Positions 53,486 to 62,015 of a DNA stretch of 64,000 bases are shown one piece after another. Source of the stretch: Rhizobium sp. CIAT894 (GTDB lineage Bacteria > Pseudomonadota > Alphaproteobacteria > Rhizobiales > Rhizobiaceae). Position 1 is the first letter of the stretch. Every line of letters begins with the position of its first letter. The notes below the pieces were generated by a model, which had not been told where the DNA came from, ran no database searches, and saw only the letters and a program-made list of their open reading frames with translations. The position numbers and the translations under genes were made by a program. The stretch covers positions 3,493,501 to 3,557,500 of the forward strand of contig NZ_CP020947.1 in the NCBI RefSeq assembly GCF_000172795.2. The letters run 5' to 3'.

Positions 53486-54193
53486 TCAGTGCCCGAGGAA
53501 GGCTTTCCTGACACCCGGGTCATCCATCAGCGTGTCGGCGATACCCTGCCCAACTATACGGCCTGCTTCGAGAAGATAACCGCGGTTCGCAAGCGCGAGG
53601 CTGGCACGGACGTTCTGCTCGACCACAAGCATCGATATGCCGCTGTCCCGAACACGCCTCAACGCCTGAAAGAGTTCGCCCACGACGATCGGAGCCAGCC
53701 CCAGACTCGGCTCATCGAGCAACAAGACGTCCGGCTTCGACATCAGTGCCCGCGCTACAGCCACCATCTGCTGCTCGCCGCCGGACATGGTGCCGACGCG
53801 CTGCCGGCTGCGTTCAGCAAGGCGTGGAAATAGCGTCAGCACCTCTTCGCGCCGAGCGTCCGCCCCCTGGCGTGCCCGTCTGGGATTTGCGCCGAGGCGA
53901 AGGTTTTCGTCGACCGTCATTTCCGTGAAGACCCCTCGTCCTTCCGGGACATGAGCGATCCCAAGCTCGACGAGCTTATGTGGGGCGATCCTTGCGATCT
54001 GCTTGTCGCGGAAGACCACTTCGCCGTTGTCAGCAAGTCGCACCATGGAGGTAAGTCCTCGCAGCAATGTCGATTTGCCCGCTCCGTTCGCCCCCAGTAT
54101 GGCGACGCACTCGCCCGGCCCCACCTTGATCGAGACCTCGTTTAGCGCAAGGTGCTTTCCGTAACGAACCGACAGGTTCCGGGCCTCAAGCAT
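53486..54193 (-). CDS. livF: Branched-chain-type ABC transporter ATPase (LivF)
   Basis: A 235-residue ATPase of the HAAT class. Walker A is GANGAGKSTLLRGL, the signature is MSGGEQQMVAVARALM, and Walker B is VLLLDEPSLGLAP. LGIAHVPEGRGVFTEMTVDENL is specific to LivF. It overlaps livG by 8 bp. It works with LivG, LivH, LivM and the binding protein just upstream. Because the operon also encodes an aromatic hydroxylase, the imported compound is probably an aromatic or phenylalkanoic acid rather than leucine (inference). Confidence 0.93.
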   Translation of the reverse strand: MLEARNLSVRYGKHLALNEVSIKVGPGECVAILGANGAGKSTLLRGLTSMVRLADNGEVVFRDKQIARIAPHKLVELGIAHVPEGRGVFTEMTVDENLRLGANPRRARQGADARREEVLTLFPRLAERSRQRVGTMSGGEQQMVAVARALMSKPDVLLLDEPSLGLAPIVVGELFQALRRVRDSGISMLVVEQNVRASLALANRGYLLEAGRIVGQGIADTLMDDPGVRKAFLGH

Positions 54194-54917
54194 CTTCGAA
54201 ATCTCCCAGATACGCAGCGACGACCTGCGGGTTGGTCAGAACCTGCGAGGTCGGGCCGTCGGCGATCTTGAGCCCGGCACTCATCACCACGCAGCGGGGA
54301 CAGATTTCACGGACCGCTTCCATAATGTGCTCGACGAGGATGATCGTCATGCCCTGCGCCTTCAAGGTGCAGATGAGGTCGATGCCGGTACGCAACTCGG
54401 TTGGGTTTAGTCCCGCAAGCCATTCGTCCAGCAACAGGATGTCGGGTTTCGCCGCTATGGCACGGGCAAGCTCCAGCCTCTTCTGGTCGATGTAGTTCAG
54501 ACTGCTCACCTCTACGTCGCCCCTGCCCGCCAATCCGACCGTGGCAAGCGCGCCATTTGCTCGTTCGCGCGCAGCACGCCCCCACAATCGGTCGCGACCG
54601 AAGGCAAGCGACAGCACGATGTTATCTCGCGCATTGAGGGACTGTGCCAGACGCACGAGCTGGAAGGTACGCGCGATGCCGAGCCGCGCCCTGAGATGAG
54701 CGGCCAGATGCTGCACCGGCTGGCCATTGAGGCGCACCTCACCTGATGTCGGGGTCAGGGCCCCCGAGATGAGGTTCATGACCGTGGTTTTTCCCGATCC
54801 GTTGGGTCCGAGCAGACCCAGGACCTCGCCCTTCGAAACCTCGAAGTCGACGTCTTTCACGGCCACAAGGCCTCCGAACTCCTTGCGGAGGCCGCGAAGT
54901 TCAAGCGAGACGCTCAT
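54186..54917 (-). CDS. livG: Branched-chain-type ABC transporter ATPase (LivG)
   Basis: A 243-residue LivG-type ATPase. Walker A is GPNGSGKTTVMNLISG, and the LivG-specific GIARTFQLVRLAQSLNARDNI follows. The signature region is unusual: SSLNYIDQKRLELARAIAA replaces the usual LSYGxQRxLE, while Walker B (ILLLDEWLAGLNPTE) is present. The ATG at 54917 has GGGAGG upstream and overlaps the livM end by 17 bp. The much longer open frame upstream is not family sequence. Confidence 0.92.
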   Translation of the reverse strand: MSVSLELRGLRKEFGGLVAVKDVDFEVSKGEVLGLLGPNGSGKTTVMNLISGALTPTSGEVRLNGQPVQHLAAHLRARLGIARTFQLVRLAQSLNARDNIVLSLAFGRDRLWGRAARERANGALATVGLAGRGDVEVSSLNYIDQKRLELARAIAAKPDILLLDEWLAGLNPTELRTGIDLICTLKAQGMTIILVEHIMEAVREICPRCVVMSAGLKIADGPTSQVLTNPQVVAAYLGDFEDA

Positions 54918-55866
54918 TGGACACCTCCCTGGCCAGATTCTTACGATCCTTCCGGTGTGCAAGATGCTTCCATAACTGTTCGAACCGGGCGAGTACGCCT
55001 TCGGGGAACAGGAAGACGATCCCGATGAACAGCAGGCCGAGGATGATGGAGTAGCGGTCGGGGAAGCGGCCCGAAAGCCATTCGAACAAAAAGAACAGGG
55101 GCACGGCACCGCAGACCGGACCCCACAGACGAGACGCTCCTCCGAGCAAGGCCATGATCAGCGTGAGGAAGGAAATCGTTGGGTTGAAGACGATGCTCGG
55201 CTCCACATAGGTCCACCGCGGCGCTTGCACTGCCCCGACGAGCGTGATGAACACCGAACTGATGGAGAACAGGATCAACTTGACCCGCGTGACATCTACG
55301 CCCGCATGCCGGGCGACCACCTCGTCGTCACCGATGGCCCGCACCGCCAACCCAAGCCGCCCTCGATCTATCCACCACCGAACCGCGAGCGCGACGGCGG
55401 CAATGGCCAGGAGCATGTAGAAGATCTGGTACGCTTCGACGTCCACGAAGATATACCGCCCGAGGGTGCCCGAGATGTTCACCTCGTACCAGGTGAGCAA
55501 CTGTCTCACCATCTCGGCGAGGCCGAATGTAAAGATGACGAAATAGATGCCCGACAGTCTCAGGGTCGCCAGACCGACAACGAGGGAGGCGACAAATCCC
55601 ACCAATGCTGCTGCGGCCAGGATGGCGTAGAAGGGTAGATGGTCAGCAAGAGCGGCGACCGTGTACGCCCCTGTCCCGCAAAAGGCGACCGTGGCGAGCG
55701 ACACATATCGCGTCGGGCCTGAAAACAGCGCCCAGCTCGAACAAAGGGCGACATAACTCATCACGCCGATCGCAAGACCAAGCCCGTAGTCGTCGACGAA
55801 CATGGGAACGAGAGCCAGTAACGTCAGAATGGCCCCGAGTACGATTGGGAAGAAGAGGTTTTTCAT
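54901..55866 (-). CDS. livM: Branched-chain-type ABC transporter permease (LivM)
   Basis: A 321-residue LivM permease with about nine membrane helices. GLAIGVMSYVALCSSWALFSGPTRYVSLATVAFCGTGAY and RAIGDDEVVARHAGVDVTRVKL, the ATPase-docking loop, are typical. The ATG at 55866 is used. It lies 8 bp after livH and overlaps livG. It forms the membrane channel with LivH. Confidence 0.92.
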   Translation of the reverse strand: MKNLFFPIVLGAILTLLALVPMFVDDYGLGLAIGVMSYVALCSSWALFSGPTRYVSLATVAFCGTGAYTVAALADHLPFYAILAAAALVGFVASLVVGLATLRLSGIYFVIFTFGLAEMVRQLLTWYEVNISGTLGRYIFVDVEAYQIFYMLLAIAAVALAVRWWIDRGRLGLAVRAIGDDEVVARHAGVDVTRVKLILFSISSVFITLVGAVQAPRWTYVEPSIVFNPTISFLTLIMALLGGASRLWGPVCGAVPLFFLFEWLSGRFPDRYSIILGLLFIGIVFLFPEGVLARFEQLWKHLAHRKDRKNLAREVSNERLA

Positions 55867-55874
55867 GGTCGTTC

Positions 55875-56732
55875 TCAGCCGAACAGGCCGTTCGGCCGCC
55901 ATAGCAGCACGGCCAAGAAAATCGTGTATGTCGCAGCCAGTGTCAGGCCCGGATCGACCACAGCGGACACCCCGGCTTCCACAAGTCCAAGGATCAAGCC
56001 AGCGGCCGTCGCCCCCGCGAGGTTTCCCACACCGCCCATGATCACCACCACGAGCGCTTTCATCGTGAGGAAAACACCGTCGGTGGGCGTGAACGGTTGA
56101 TACATGGAGAGGACGACACCTCCTGCGGCTGCGAGCGCGCCGCCGACGGCGAAGGCGGAACGTGCCTGGCGTTCGTTATCGATGCCGACGAGCGGCGCGA
56201 AGCCCGGCCGCGTCGCCACAGCCCGTGTTGCCATGCCCCACCGGGTCTTCTGCATCGCCAGATAGAGGCTACCGCCGACAGCCACTGCCAGAAGCGCCCC
56301 GACCAGACGCCCGCTGGAAATTTTGGTGCCGAAAATGTCGACGGGCACTTCGAGCCAGTCATAGCCCCTGAAACCGCTGCCGAACGAAGACAGGTAGACG
56401 CCCTGGAGGAGGAACATCAGGCCGAATGTCGCGAGGATCGAATCCACCTCGAGCCTCCCTGTTTTGCGGGAGCGCCTTTCCAGCGGACGCATGATGAGGT
56501 CGTAGCAGAGATGGGAAGCGAGGTAGCAGAGCGGCACGACCAGAAGGAACGCCACGAATGGGTTCAGCCCGGCGGCTGAAACCGCCAGGTAGGTCAGGAA
56601 CGATCCGCCGATCACGAACTCGCCGTAAGCAAGGTTCATGATGCGGGCGACGCCATACTGTATGGTCAGACCGAGTGCCATCAGCGCGAAAGTGCCGCCC
56701 AGCACGAGTCCGACGACGAGAGTCGTGACCAT
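55875..56732 (-). CDS. livH: Branched-chain-type ABC transporter permease (LivH)
   Basis: A 285-residue LivH permease. The start GLVLGGTFALMALGLTIQYGVARIMNLAYGEF is the family hallmark, and RAVATRPGFAPLVGIDNERQ is the cytosolic coupling loop. GGVGNLAGATAAGLILGLVE is near the end. It lies 17 bp after the binding-protein gene. It pairs with LivM; see the operon notes under livF for the likely cargo. Confidence 0.93.
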   Translation of the reverse strand: MVTTLVVGLVLGGTFALMALGLTIQYGVARIMNLAYGEFVIGGSFLTYLAVSAAGLNPFVAFLLVVPLCYLASHLCYDLIMRPLERRSRKTGRLEVDSILATFGLMFLLQGVYLSSFGSGFRGYDWLEVPVDIFGTKISSGRLVGALLAVAVGGSLYLAMQKTRWGMATRAVATRPGFAPLVGIDNERQARSAFAVGGALAAAGGVVLSMYQPFTPTDGVFLTMKALVVVIMGGVGNLAGATAAGLILGLVEAGVSAVVDPGLTLAATYTIFLAVLLWRPNGLFG

Positions 56733-56749
56733 TGGAGTCTCCTTTGCGC

Positions 56750-57962
56750 CTATGCCCAGGCTGGCTTTGGAATCACGGCCTTTACGGCTCCCGCACGGTC
56801 AGCGGGACCCACACCGACGAACTTTCCACCCTGCCACTGGCCGAGCAGCCAGAGGTCCGTCATCCGGTTTTTCTTGAGCTTCACATTGCCAATGATGGTC
56901 TCGAAGCTGCCGGACGCGATCTCCTCCGTCACGGCGTCGCGGTCGAGGCCGCGCCTCTCGATCGCCTGTTGAAGGATCTGGAGGCTGGTATAGATGACCG
57001 AACTCGCCCAATAGTCCGGGGGGGGTGCCGAGCAGCTTCTTGTGGCGCGCGACATAGGCCTGCATTTCCGGCCGTGAATTGTCGATCCCTCCGAGGCTCA
57101 TTACGCCCTCGACCTTGCCCTCGTTGATGTCCGAATAGATGGGGAAGCTGGTGCCGACCCCGGTGTAGAAGACTTTCGGATTGAACGAGTTCAAACGCGC
57201 CTGCTTGGCGATCGCGAAGCTGTCGGGCGGGTACGACAATGCCATGAACACGTCGGCGCCCGATGCGGCGACTTCGTTCAGCAGTCCAGTAAAGTCCTGC
57301 GTACCGATGGGGTAGGACTTGTCCATCACGATTTCGAGGCCAGCTTCCGGCAATTTGAGCCGCGCTTCCTTGATCAGTTCAATGCCGAAACCGTCAGCCA
57401 CCGAGATGATCGCCAGCTTTTTGTTGGTGGCGTCGCCAGCCGCTTTCACTGCGTCGGCGAACGTGGAAGCGTACCCGCTCGCGGCTCCGAGGAACCAGAA
57501 GCTCCGCTTCCACTTCGCATGGACGTCGATCTCGTCCGGAATGAGTGACGTTCCGATGAGCTGAGGATAGCCGAAGCGGTCCATCAGCGGAGCCACCGCC
57601 AGATTGAATGCCGTTCCCCACGGCGGAAGTATGAAGTCGACCTTGTCCTGGCGAGCCAAGCGTTCGATGCCACGAACAACCTCTTCTGTTGTCGAGCGGT
57701 CGTCATACGCGACGACCTCGATCGGAAGGCGACTGCCGTCCGGCAGCTTCAGCCCTCCGGCCGCTTTCACGTCCGCCGCCCAAAGCTCGTAGTTCGGGAT
57801 GGTCGTCGATCCTGCACCGGGCGCATTCACGCCTGTCTTGGAAACAACATAGCCGATCTTGACAGACTTCCGATCGTCGGCCGCGCGCGCCGAAAACCCA
57901 GCCGCAAGGACGGCCGCCGATCCTGCTCCCGCGAGTATACTGCGTCTTGTCAGTCTCATCAT
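56750..57962 (-). pseudogene. Liv-type substrate-binding protein with a G8-tract frameshift
   Basis: A periplasmic binding protein of the Peripla_BP_6 (LivK) type. ATG 57962 has GAGGAGG upstream. A twin-arginine-like leader (LTRRSILAGAGSAAVLAAG) is followed by KSVKIGYVVSKTGVNAPGAG. After about residue 314 the frame breaks in a run of eight G (57018-57025). With seven G, the sequence would continue DYWASSVIYTSLQILQQAIE and so on to a normal end at 56750, about 403 residues in all. The break is a single-base change in a homopolymer. It could be a sequencing error, a phase-variable tract or a true mutation. Confidence 0.8.
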
Positions 57963-58069
57963 GATCTTCCTCCTCAAAGGATACCGAGCCGAATGCGGAC
58001 ATGCCTCGTCGTTCGGCAAGCCTAATCGGCCGACCGCGCTGTCATGTCAGAATCTTCGAGACGCCGCCG

Positions 58070-58618
58070 CTAGTGGGCGCCGAGCAGGACGACCGCGATG
58101 GTAGCGGGCTTGTCGTTCGGATTGCGCCAGCCATGTCGGGAACCGTGCTGCACGAACGTGTCGCCGGGCTTCAACTCGACGATCACGCCATCGTCAAGTT
58201 CAAGGCTGATCCGGCCATCGAGTACCACGCCGTAGTCCAGAGTCGGTGTCTTGTGCATGCCGGGATTTTCCATTTCGAACGTCTCTGCGATCCCGGGCGC
58301 TGCTTTGAGGTGCTCAGGGCCGGCGAGTTCAGGTTTGAAGTCACGCGACATAAAGACGGCGTCCGGGGGGAATGTGATCAACATGAAGGTCGATCCTCCG
58401 GGGGGCTGGAGCAACGTGCCTTCATCTGCCATCGGGTCCGTGCCATTGTACGGTACCGAGGGAACCCCGGAGGTCGTCCAGATCGGAGCCGACACGAAGC
58501 CCGGCGTATGTTGGAGTGCCATTTCCCTGGGCGAAGGCCCGTCGCTAATGACCACTGCTTTGCCGGCGGCGTTCTCACCGAGGACAACACGTCTGACTGT
58601 CATGAAAACCTCCCGCAT
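58070..58618 (-). CDS. Cupin-domain protein
   Basis: A 182-residue small protein with a C-terminal cupin barrel. The motif segments are TPTLDYGVVLDGRISLELDDG and VELKPGDTFVQHGSRHGWRN, the latter carrying likely metal-binding histidines. An N-terminal half (RRVVLGENAAGKAVVISDGPSP) resembles other rhizobial cupins in aromatic gene clusters. It may be an isomerase, decarboxylase or small dioxygenase, or a binding protein. Sequence does not decide. It sits between the alcohol dehydrogenase and the binding protein in the same operon. Confidence 0.83.
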   Translation of the reverse strand: MREVFMTVRRVVLGENAAGKAVVISDGPSPREMALQHTPGFVSAPIWTTSGVPSVPYNGTDPMADEGTLLQPPGGSTFMLITFPPDAVFMSRDFKPELAGPEHLKAAPGIAETFEMENPGMHKTPTLDYGVVLDGRISLELDDGVIVELKPGDTFVQHGSRHGWRNPNDKPATIAVVLLGAH

Positions 58619-58665
58619 GACATTTAAAGCAAATGGCCTCCCGGTTTTCCGGCAAGCCCCGTTAT

Positions 58666-59781
58666 TTAGGGATGGATCACGTAGTTGGAGAAGCCACCAT
58701 GACGTTGCGCTATACCCGAGATCGCCTTGTTGACCTCTGCCAGTGGATAGCCATGGGTCTCAAGGATGGAGAAGTCTGCCACGCCGGACGCCACCATGTC
58801 CGCCATCTCCTGCCCTTCCTGGGCCGTGAACCATGCCGACCCGTAGAGCCTCTGATTGTGGTCCATGAGCCAGTGGACATCGATCGGGATTTCCCCGGCG
58901 ACAGCGCCGATGTCCACGGCGACACCGCCACGGCGCAGGCCGCGCAGGCCTTGGAGGAAAGTCTCCTGTTTGGCACCGGGACCAAGGCAATCGATAAAGG
59001 CATCCACCCCTTCCCCGTCGGTATGAGCAAGCGCAAAGTCGGTTACGCTGCCTTCGTCGATGGAAAAGACTTCGATCCGGTTGGGCGCAAGTGCCTTGAT
59101 TTCCTCAAGGAGCTTCTTGTCGCGGCCAGTGCCAAGGATCTTGTTCACCCCAAGAGCGAGCCCGAACACCGCCGCACCAATCCCCAGCGTGCCGCTGATA
59201 CCGTTCACTAGGATGGTGTCACCAGGTCCCGCCCTGACCTTCTTGAGAGCCGAATAGGCCGTTCCCATGTAGCCCAGACGCGCAGCCTGGTCGAATGTCA
59301 TGTTGTCGGGAATGGTCACGATCGCGGAAGCGGGGGCAACCATATATTCGCTGAGGCCCCCGATTGGATAGTCGTCGAACGTCTGCAGCGCCTCCGTGCT
59401 GAAGCCGAAATAGCCTTGGAAAGCATAGTGGCGGCAGGAAATATGATCTCCGTGACGGCAATGACGGCAAGTCCCGCAGCTGCGACCAGGATTGACATAG
59501 ACGCGGTCACCCGGCTTGAGGCTGCGGACGCCGCTGCCAACGGCCGCGATTTCACCGGCGGGATCGAGGCCGAATACCGCAGGAAGCGGTGGCTGCGGCA
59601 TATGCGGGAACCAGGTCGGCCAATTGGCAAGAATGTTGTGCAGATTGGGCACGATACCGCAGGCTCTCACTCGGACAAGAACATCCATGTCGCCAGGTTT
59701 CGGCATCTCCAGCACTTCGATCCTCATTGCGTCACCGACCGCATGCATGCGCGCAGCCGTCATCGTTGCGGGGATATTCAT
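58666..59781 (-). CDS. Zinc-dependent alcohol dehydrogenase-family oxidoreductase
   Basis: A 371-residue MDR-superfamily dehydrogenase. The structural zinc site is GRSCGTCRHCRHGDHISCR, a four-cysteine lobe. The catalytic zinc region includes RACGIVPNLHN, and the Rossmann motif appears as ILVNGISGTLGIGAAVFGLALG. It would oxidise an alcohol or reduce an aldehyde in the cluster's pathway. It is the first gene of the leftward operon (alcohol dehydrogenase, cupin, binding protein, livHMGF, mhpA). TTTCGAAA-type sites lie about 70-100 bp upstream of its start. Confidence 0.88.
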   Translation of the reverse strand: MNIPATMTAARMHAVGDAMRIEVLEMPKPGDMDVLVRVRACGIVPNLHNILANWPTWFPHMPQPPLPAVFGLDPAGEIAAVGSGVRSLKPGDRVYVNPGRSCGTCRHCRHGDHISCRHYAFQGYFGFSTEALQTFDDYPIGGLSEYMVAPASAIVTIPDNMTFDQAARLGYMGTAYSALKKVRAGPGDTILVNGISGTLGIGAAVFGLALGVNKILGTGRDKKLLEEIKALAPNRIEVFSIDEGSVTDFALAHTDGEGVDAFIDCLGPGAKQETFLQGLRGLRRGGVAVDIGAVAGEIPIDVHWLMDHNQRLYGSAWFTAQEGQEMADMVASGVADFSILETHGYPLAEVNKAISGIAQRHGGFSNYVIHP

Positions 59782-60139
59782 TGCTTTCCTCCGATTGCTA
59801 AAATCGCCAGCCCTCCAGCTGGCGCCTCCATGCGGAAAGAGCTACTACAATAATTTCGAAATTTCAAGTGATTTCGTAAATATCATTTCTCGTCCGATAT
59901 GGTCGGGATCGAACTGCCTGTGGCGCTAGGCATCCAGACGACCGGTGCGGCACCGGCCTGCCCCCGCGCTGGGAGCATAATATCGGCGGAGCTTCAAACT
60001 TCTGCACCCATCGATGGATTTGCCGCGACCGGTTCTAACGCTCAACAAAACGCGGAGCCAGCAGATGACATGCTTGCCAATGGACCTCACGATTGTTTAC
60101 GATATTATATGTATTTTCGAAATTAGAGGATATTTTCGA
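59782..60139. promoter_or_regulatory. Divergent promoter region between the alcohol dehydrogenase and FAH-fold genes
   Basis: About 360 bp without a supportable gene, between divergent operons. It holds two pairs of TTTCGAAA-like sites: 59852-59884 near the dehydrogenase and 60113-60140 near the FAH-fold gene. Local AT-richness around both suggests promoters. Confidence 0.55.
59852..59884. promoter_or_regulatory. Operator-like sites upstream of the alcohol dehydrogenase
   Basis: AATTTCGAAATT (59852-59863, a perfect 12-bp palindrome) and GATTTCGTAAATATC (59870-59884). These match the words in the GntR/dioxygenase spacer. The distance of about 70 bp from the start suits a repressor overlapping a promoter. 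Confidence 0.6.
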
Positions 60140-60140
60140 A
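60113..60140. promoter_or_regulatory. Operator-like sites upstream of the FAH-fold gene
   Basis: ATTTTCGAAATTA (60113-60125) and TATTTTCGAA (60131-60140). The second copy touches the start codon at 60140. They are the same words as in the GntR/dioxygenase and alcohol dehydrogenase spacers. Confidence 0.6.
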
Positions 60141-60967
60141 TGCGATATGTAAGCTGCATCCACGACGGTGCGTCACGATATGGTTGTGTCACTGGTCATT
60201 CTGTTTGCGATCTCGGCCTGCGGACGGGCCTCCCCGACCTGAAGAGCCACATCGCATCGCATTTCGACAACCTCGGTCGGGAATCCGATCTCAAGACGGA
60301 TTTCGACCTCGCCGACGTGGTGCTTCAGCCTGTAATTCCTAATCCCGAGAAGGTCATCTGCGTGGCGATTAACTATCGTGAAAGTGATTCTCCTTCCCCG
60401 GACGAACCTGAATACCCCGTTGTCTTCACCAGGTTTGCCAATGCCCAGACAGGTCATAACACACCGCTGCTCAAGCCAGATGTGTCTGACAAATTCGACT
60501 ACGAAGGCGAACTGGCCGTCATAATAGGTCGGGCGGGCCATAAGATCGACGAATCCGACGCCCTCGCACATGTTGCAGGCTACTCGTGTTTCAACGACGG
60601 CAGCGTCCGTGATTGGCAGAAACACTCTTCCCAATTCACGCCTGGCAAGAACTTCGTACAATCTGCCGGATTCGGACCTTGGATGGTGTCCGCCGACGAG
60701 ATTCCCGATCCCTCGGGGTTGGATCTCTGGACCAGGGTAAACGGCGAACTGCGTCAGTCGACCAATACTAGACGTATGATGTTCCCCATACCGTGGCTGA
60801 TCTCCTACCTCAGCCAGTTCACGAGGCTGGAACCGGGCGATGTTATCGTCACCGGCACTCCAAAAGGGTTCGGTTCCAGCCTTCAGCCGCCAAGGTTCCT
60901 TCAGGTCGGCGATGTCGTGGAAGTGGAACTCGAAGGCATTGGCGTATTGCGAAACCCTGTGGCCTAA
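60140..60967 (+). CDS. Fumarylacetoacetate hydrolase-fold enzyme
   Basis: A 275-residue FAH-superfamily protein. Metal ligands are expected in KFDYEGELAVIIGR and the following DGSVRDWQ region. VTGTPKGFGSSLQPPRFLQVGD is the conserved late motif. Members act as hydratases, decarboxylases, isomerases or acylpyruvate hydrolases in meta-cleavage pathways. A role after the extradiol dioxygenase is likely, but the reaction is not fixed by sequence. The ATG at 60140 has AGAGGA 9 nt upstream. The longer open frame upstream lacks family sequence and runs through the operator sites. Confidence 0.88.
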   Translation: MRYVSCIHDGASRYGCVTGHSVCDLGLRTGLPDLKSHIASHFDNLGRESDLKTDFDLADVVLQPVIPNPEKVICVAINYRESDSPSPDEPEYPVVFTRFANAQTGHNTPLLKPDVSDKFDYEGELAVIIGRAGHKIDESDALAHVAGYSCFNDGSVRDWQKHSSQFTPGKNFVQSAGFGPWMVSADEIPDPSGLDLWTRVNGELRQSTNTRRMMFPIPWLISYLSQFTRLEPGDVIVTGTPKGFGSSLQPPRFLQVGDVVEVELEGIGVLRNPVA

Positions 60968-61117
60968 GAGACGCCCCTTCGATGATTGGGAACAGTGGAC
61001 GCGCCTCTCTCAGCCAAATATGCCAGACGGGTAGCCGACCAACAGGGCCAGGCCGCCGCGCGCTAGGCATCGTCCGTTATCCCGGCCCAGAAGCCAGTTC
61101 CAACTTCAATCAAACAC

Positions 61118-61213
61118 TTAATAGCCAAGCTTCATCAATTGCCGGGCAGAGTCAGGCGTCATTGCAACGCGGGCTTCACCTTCGGCCCTCTCGCGCGGTG
61201 CTCCCATGTTCAT
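61118..61213 (-). pseudogene. N-terminal stump of a second pntA
   Basis: ATG at 61213 with GGGAGAAG upstream, then MNMGAPRERAEGEARVAMTP and DSARQLMKLGY, then a stop. This is the start of a transhydrogenase alpha subunit, different in sequence from the complete pntA at 47869. Only 31 residues remain. Confidence 0.75.
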
Positions 61214-61324
61214 TCTCACTTCTCCCGTGGCTCGGAAGCTCGGCGGATCGAGGTCGCACAAGATCTGCTGGTAGAAGAGCATGGTTCGGGACTGCGGTCT
61301 CGCCACTAGGAGCGTGGTCCTGTG

Positions 61325-61355
61325 AACTCGGGAGGCGACGCCCTCCTCCCGAGTT
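61325..61355. terminator. Perfect 11-bp hairpin after the GcvT-like fragment
   Basis: AACTCGGGAGG (61325-61335) and CCTCCCGAGTT (61345-61355) around a 9-nt loop, 7 bp beyond the stop of the minus-strand fragment. There is no clear T-run, so it is a probable rather than certain intrinsic terminator. Confidence 0.5.
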
Positions 61356-61362
61356 AAGTATC

Positions 61363-61530
61363 TTAAGCTCGCACCTCTTCGTTGCGGGGATCGTACCAAG
61401 CGCCGAGTTGGATATCGATCGGGTAGCGCTTCATCGCGACCTCGACCTCCCACTTGCCGCCGGCCAGCCACTCCTTAGTGACACCCTCATCGCTCGAAAC
61501 GTAACCGAGGCCCAGCGATGCCTTGTTCAT
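61363..61530 (-). pseudogene. C-terminal stump of a dimethylglycine/sarcosine dehydrogenase-like protein
   Basis: SLGLGYVSSDEGVTKEWL, a short gap, then KWEVEVAMKRYPIDIQLG and AWYDPRNEEVRA with a stop. This fits the end of GcvT-domain FAD oxidoreductases of the dimethylglycine/sarcosine dehydrogenase group. Nothing upstream matches the rest. The assignment is from pattern memory only. Confidence 0.5.
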
Positions 61531-61670
61531 GACGCTGCGCTGCGACATCGAGAGCACTAGGCCTGCCTTGGATAGGATCCAGGCAGGGGACTTCCTTGCC
61601 AGGATTGGCGGGACAGAAGACCGGTTTTAAGGAACTATCGGACAGCCACTGTTTTTGGAGGGCCGAAACG

Positions 61671-61700
61671 CCAAAAGCCCGCTTTGCAGCGGGCTTTTGG
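61671..61700 (-). terminator. Rho-independent terminator of the rRNA/tRNA operon
   Basis: A perfect 13-bp stem, CCAAAAGCCCGCT / AGCGGGCTTTTGG, with a 4-nt loop, 17 bp beyond the tRNA-fMet 3' end on the minus strand. Confidence 0.85.
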
Positions 61701-61717
61701 TATGGCTGTAGAGAATT

Positions 61718-61794
<77 letters not shown>

Positions 61795-61895
61795 GTATAT
61801 ATTAACACGAAAGGCCGCTTTGTGAGCGGCCCTTTGATCGGCTTTGGGCCGTTAGTTTTGTGTGAGAAGATTTTATATCATGAAGTTGCGCTTTG

Positions 61896-62015
61896 CAGAC
61901 CTGGCAGCGACCTACTCTCCCGCGTCTTAAGACGAAGTACCATGGGCGCAGGGGCGTTTCACGGCCGTGTTCGGAAAGGGAACGGGTGCAGCCACCCCGC
62001 CATAACCACCAGGTC
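61896..62015 (-). rRNA. 5S ribosomal RNA
   Basis: About 120 nt read on the minus strand, from GACCTGGTGGTTATGGCGGG to the complementary CGCTGCCAGGTC end. The internal CCCGTTCCCTTTCCGAACACGGCCGTG is the universal 5S B/C region. It lies between 23S and tRNA-fMet. Ends are estimated to within a few bases. Confidence 0.93.

Larger units (their letters stand above)
60968..61717. other. Gene-fragment zone between the FAH-fold gene and tRNA-fMet
   Basis: About 750 bp with no intact gene. From left to right: unassigned sequence, the first 31 codons of a pntA copy (61118-61213, minus), a hairpin (61325-61355), the last codons of a GcvT/dimethylglycine-dehydrogenase-like gene (61363-61530, minus), unassigned sequence, and the tRNA terminator (61671-61700). 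Confidence 0.65.
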
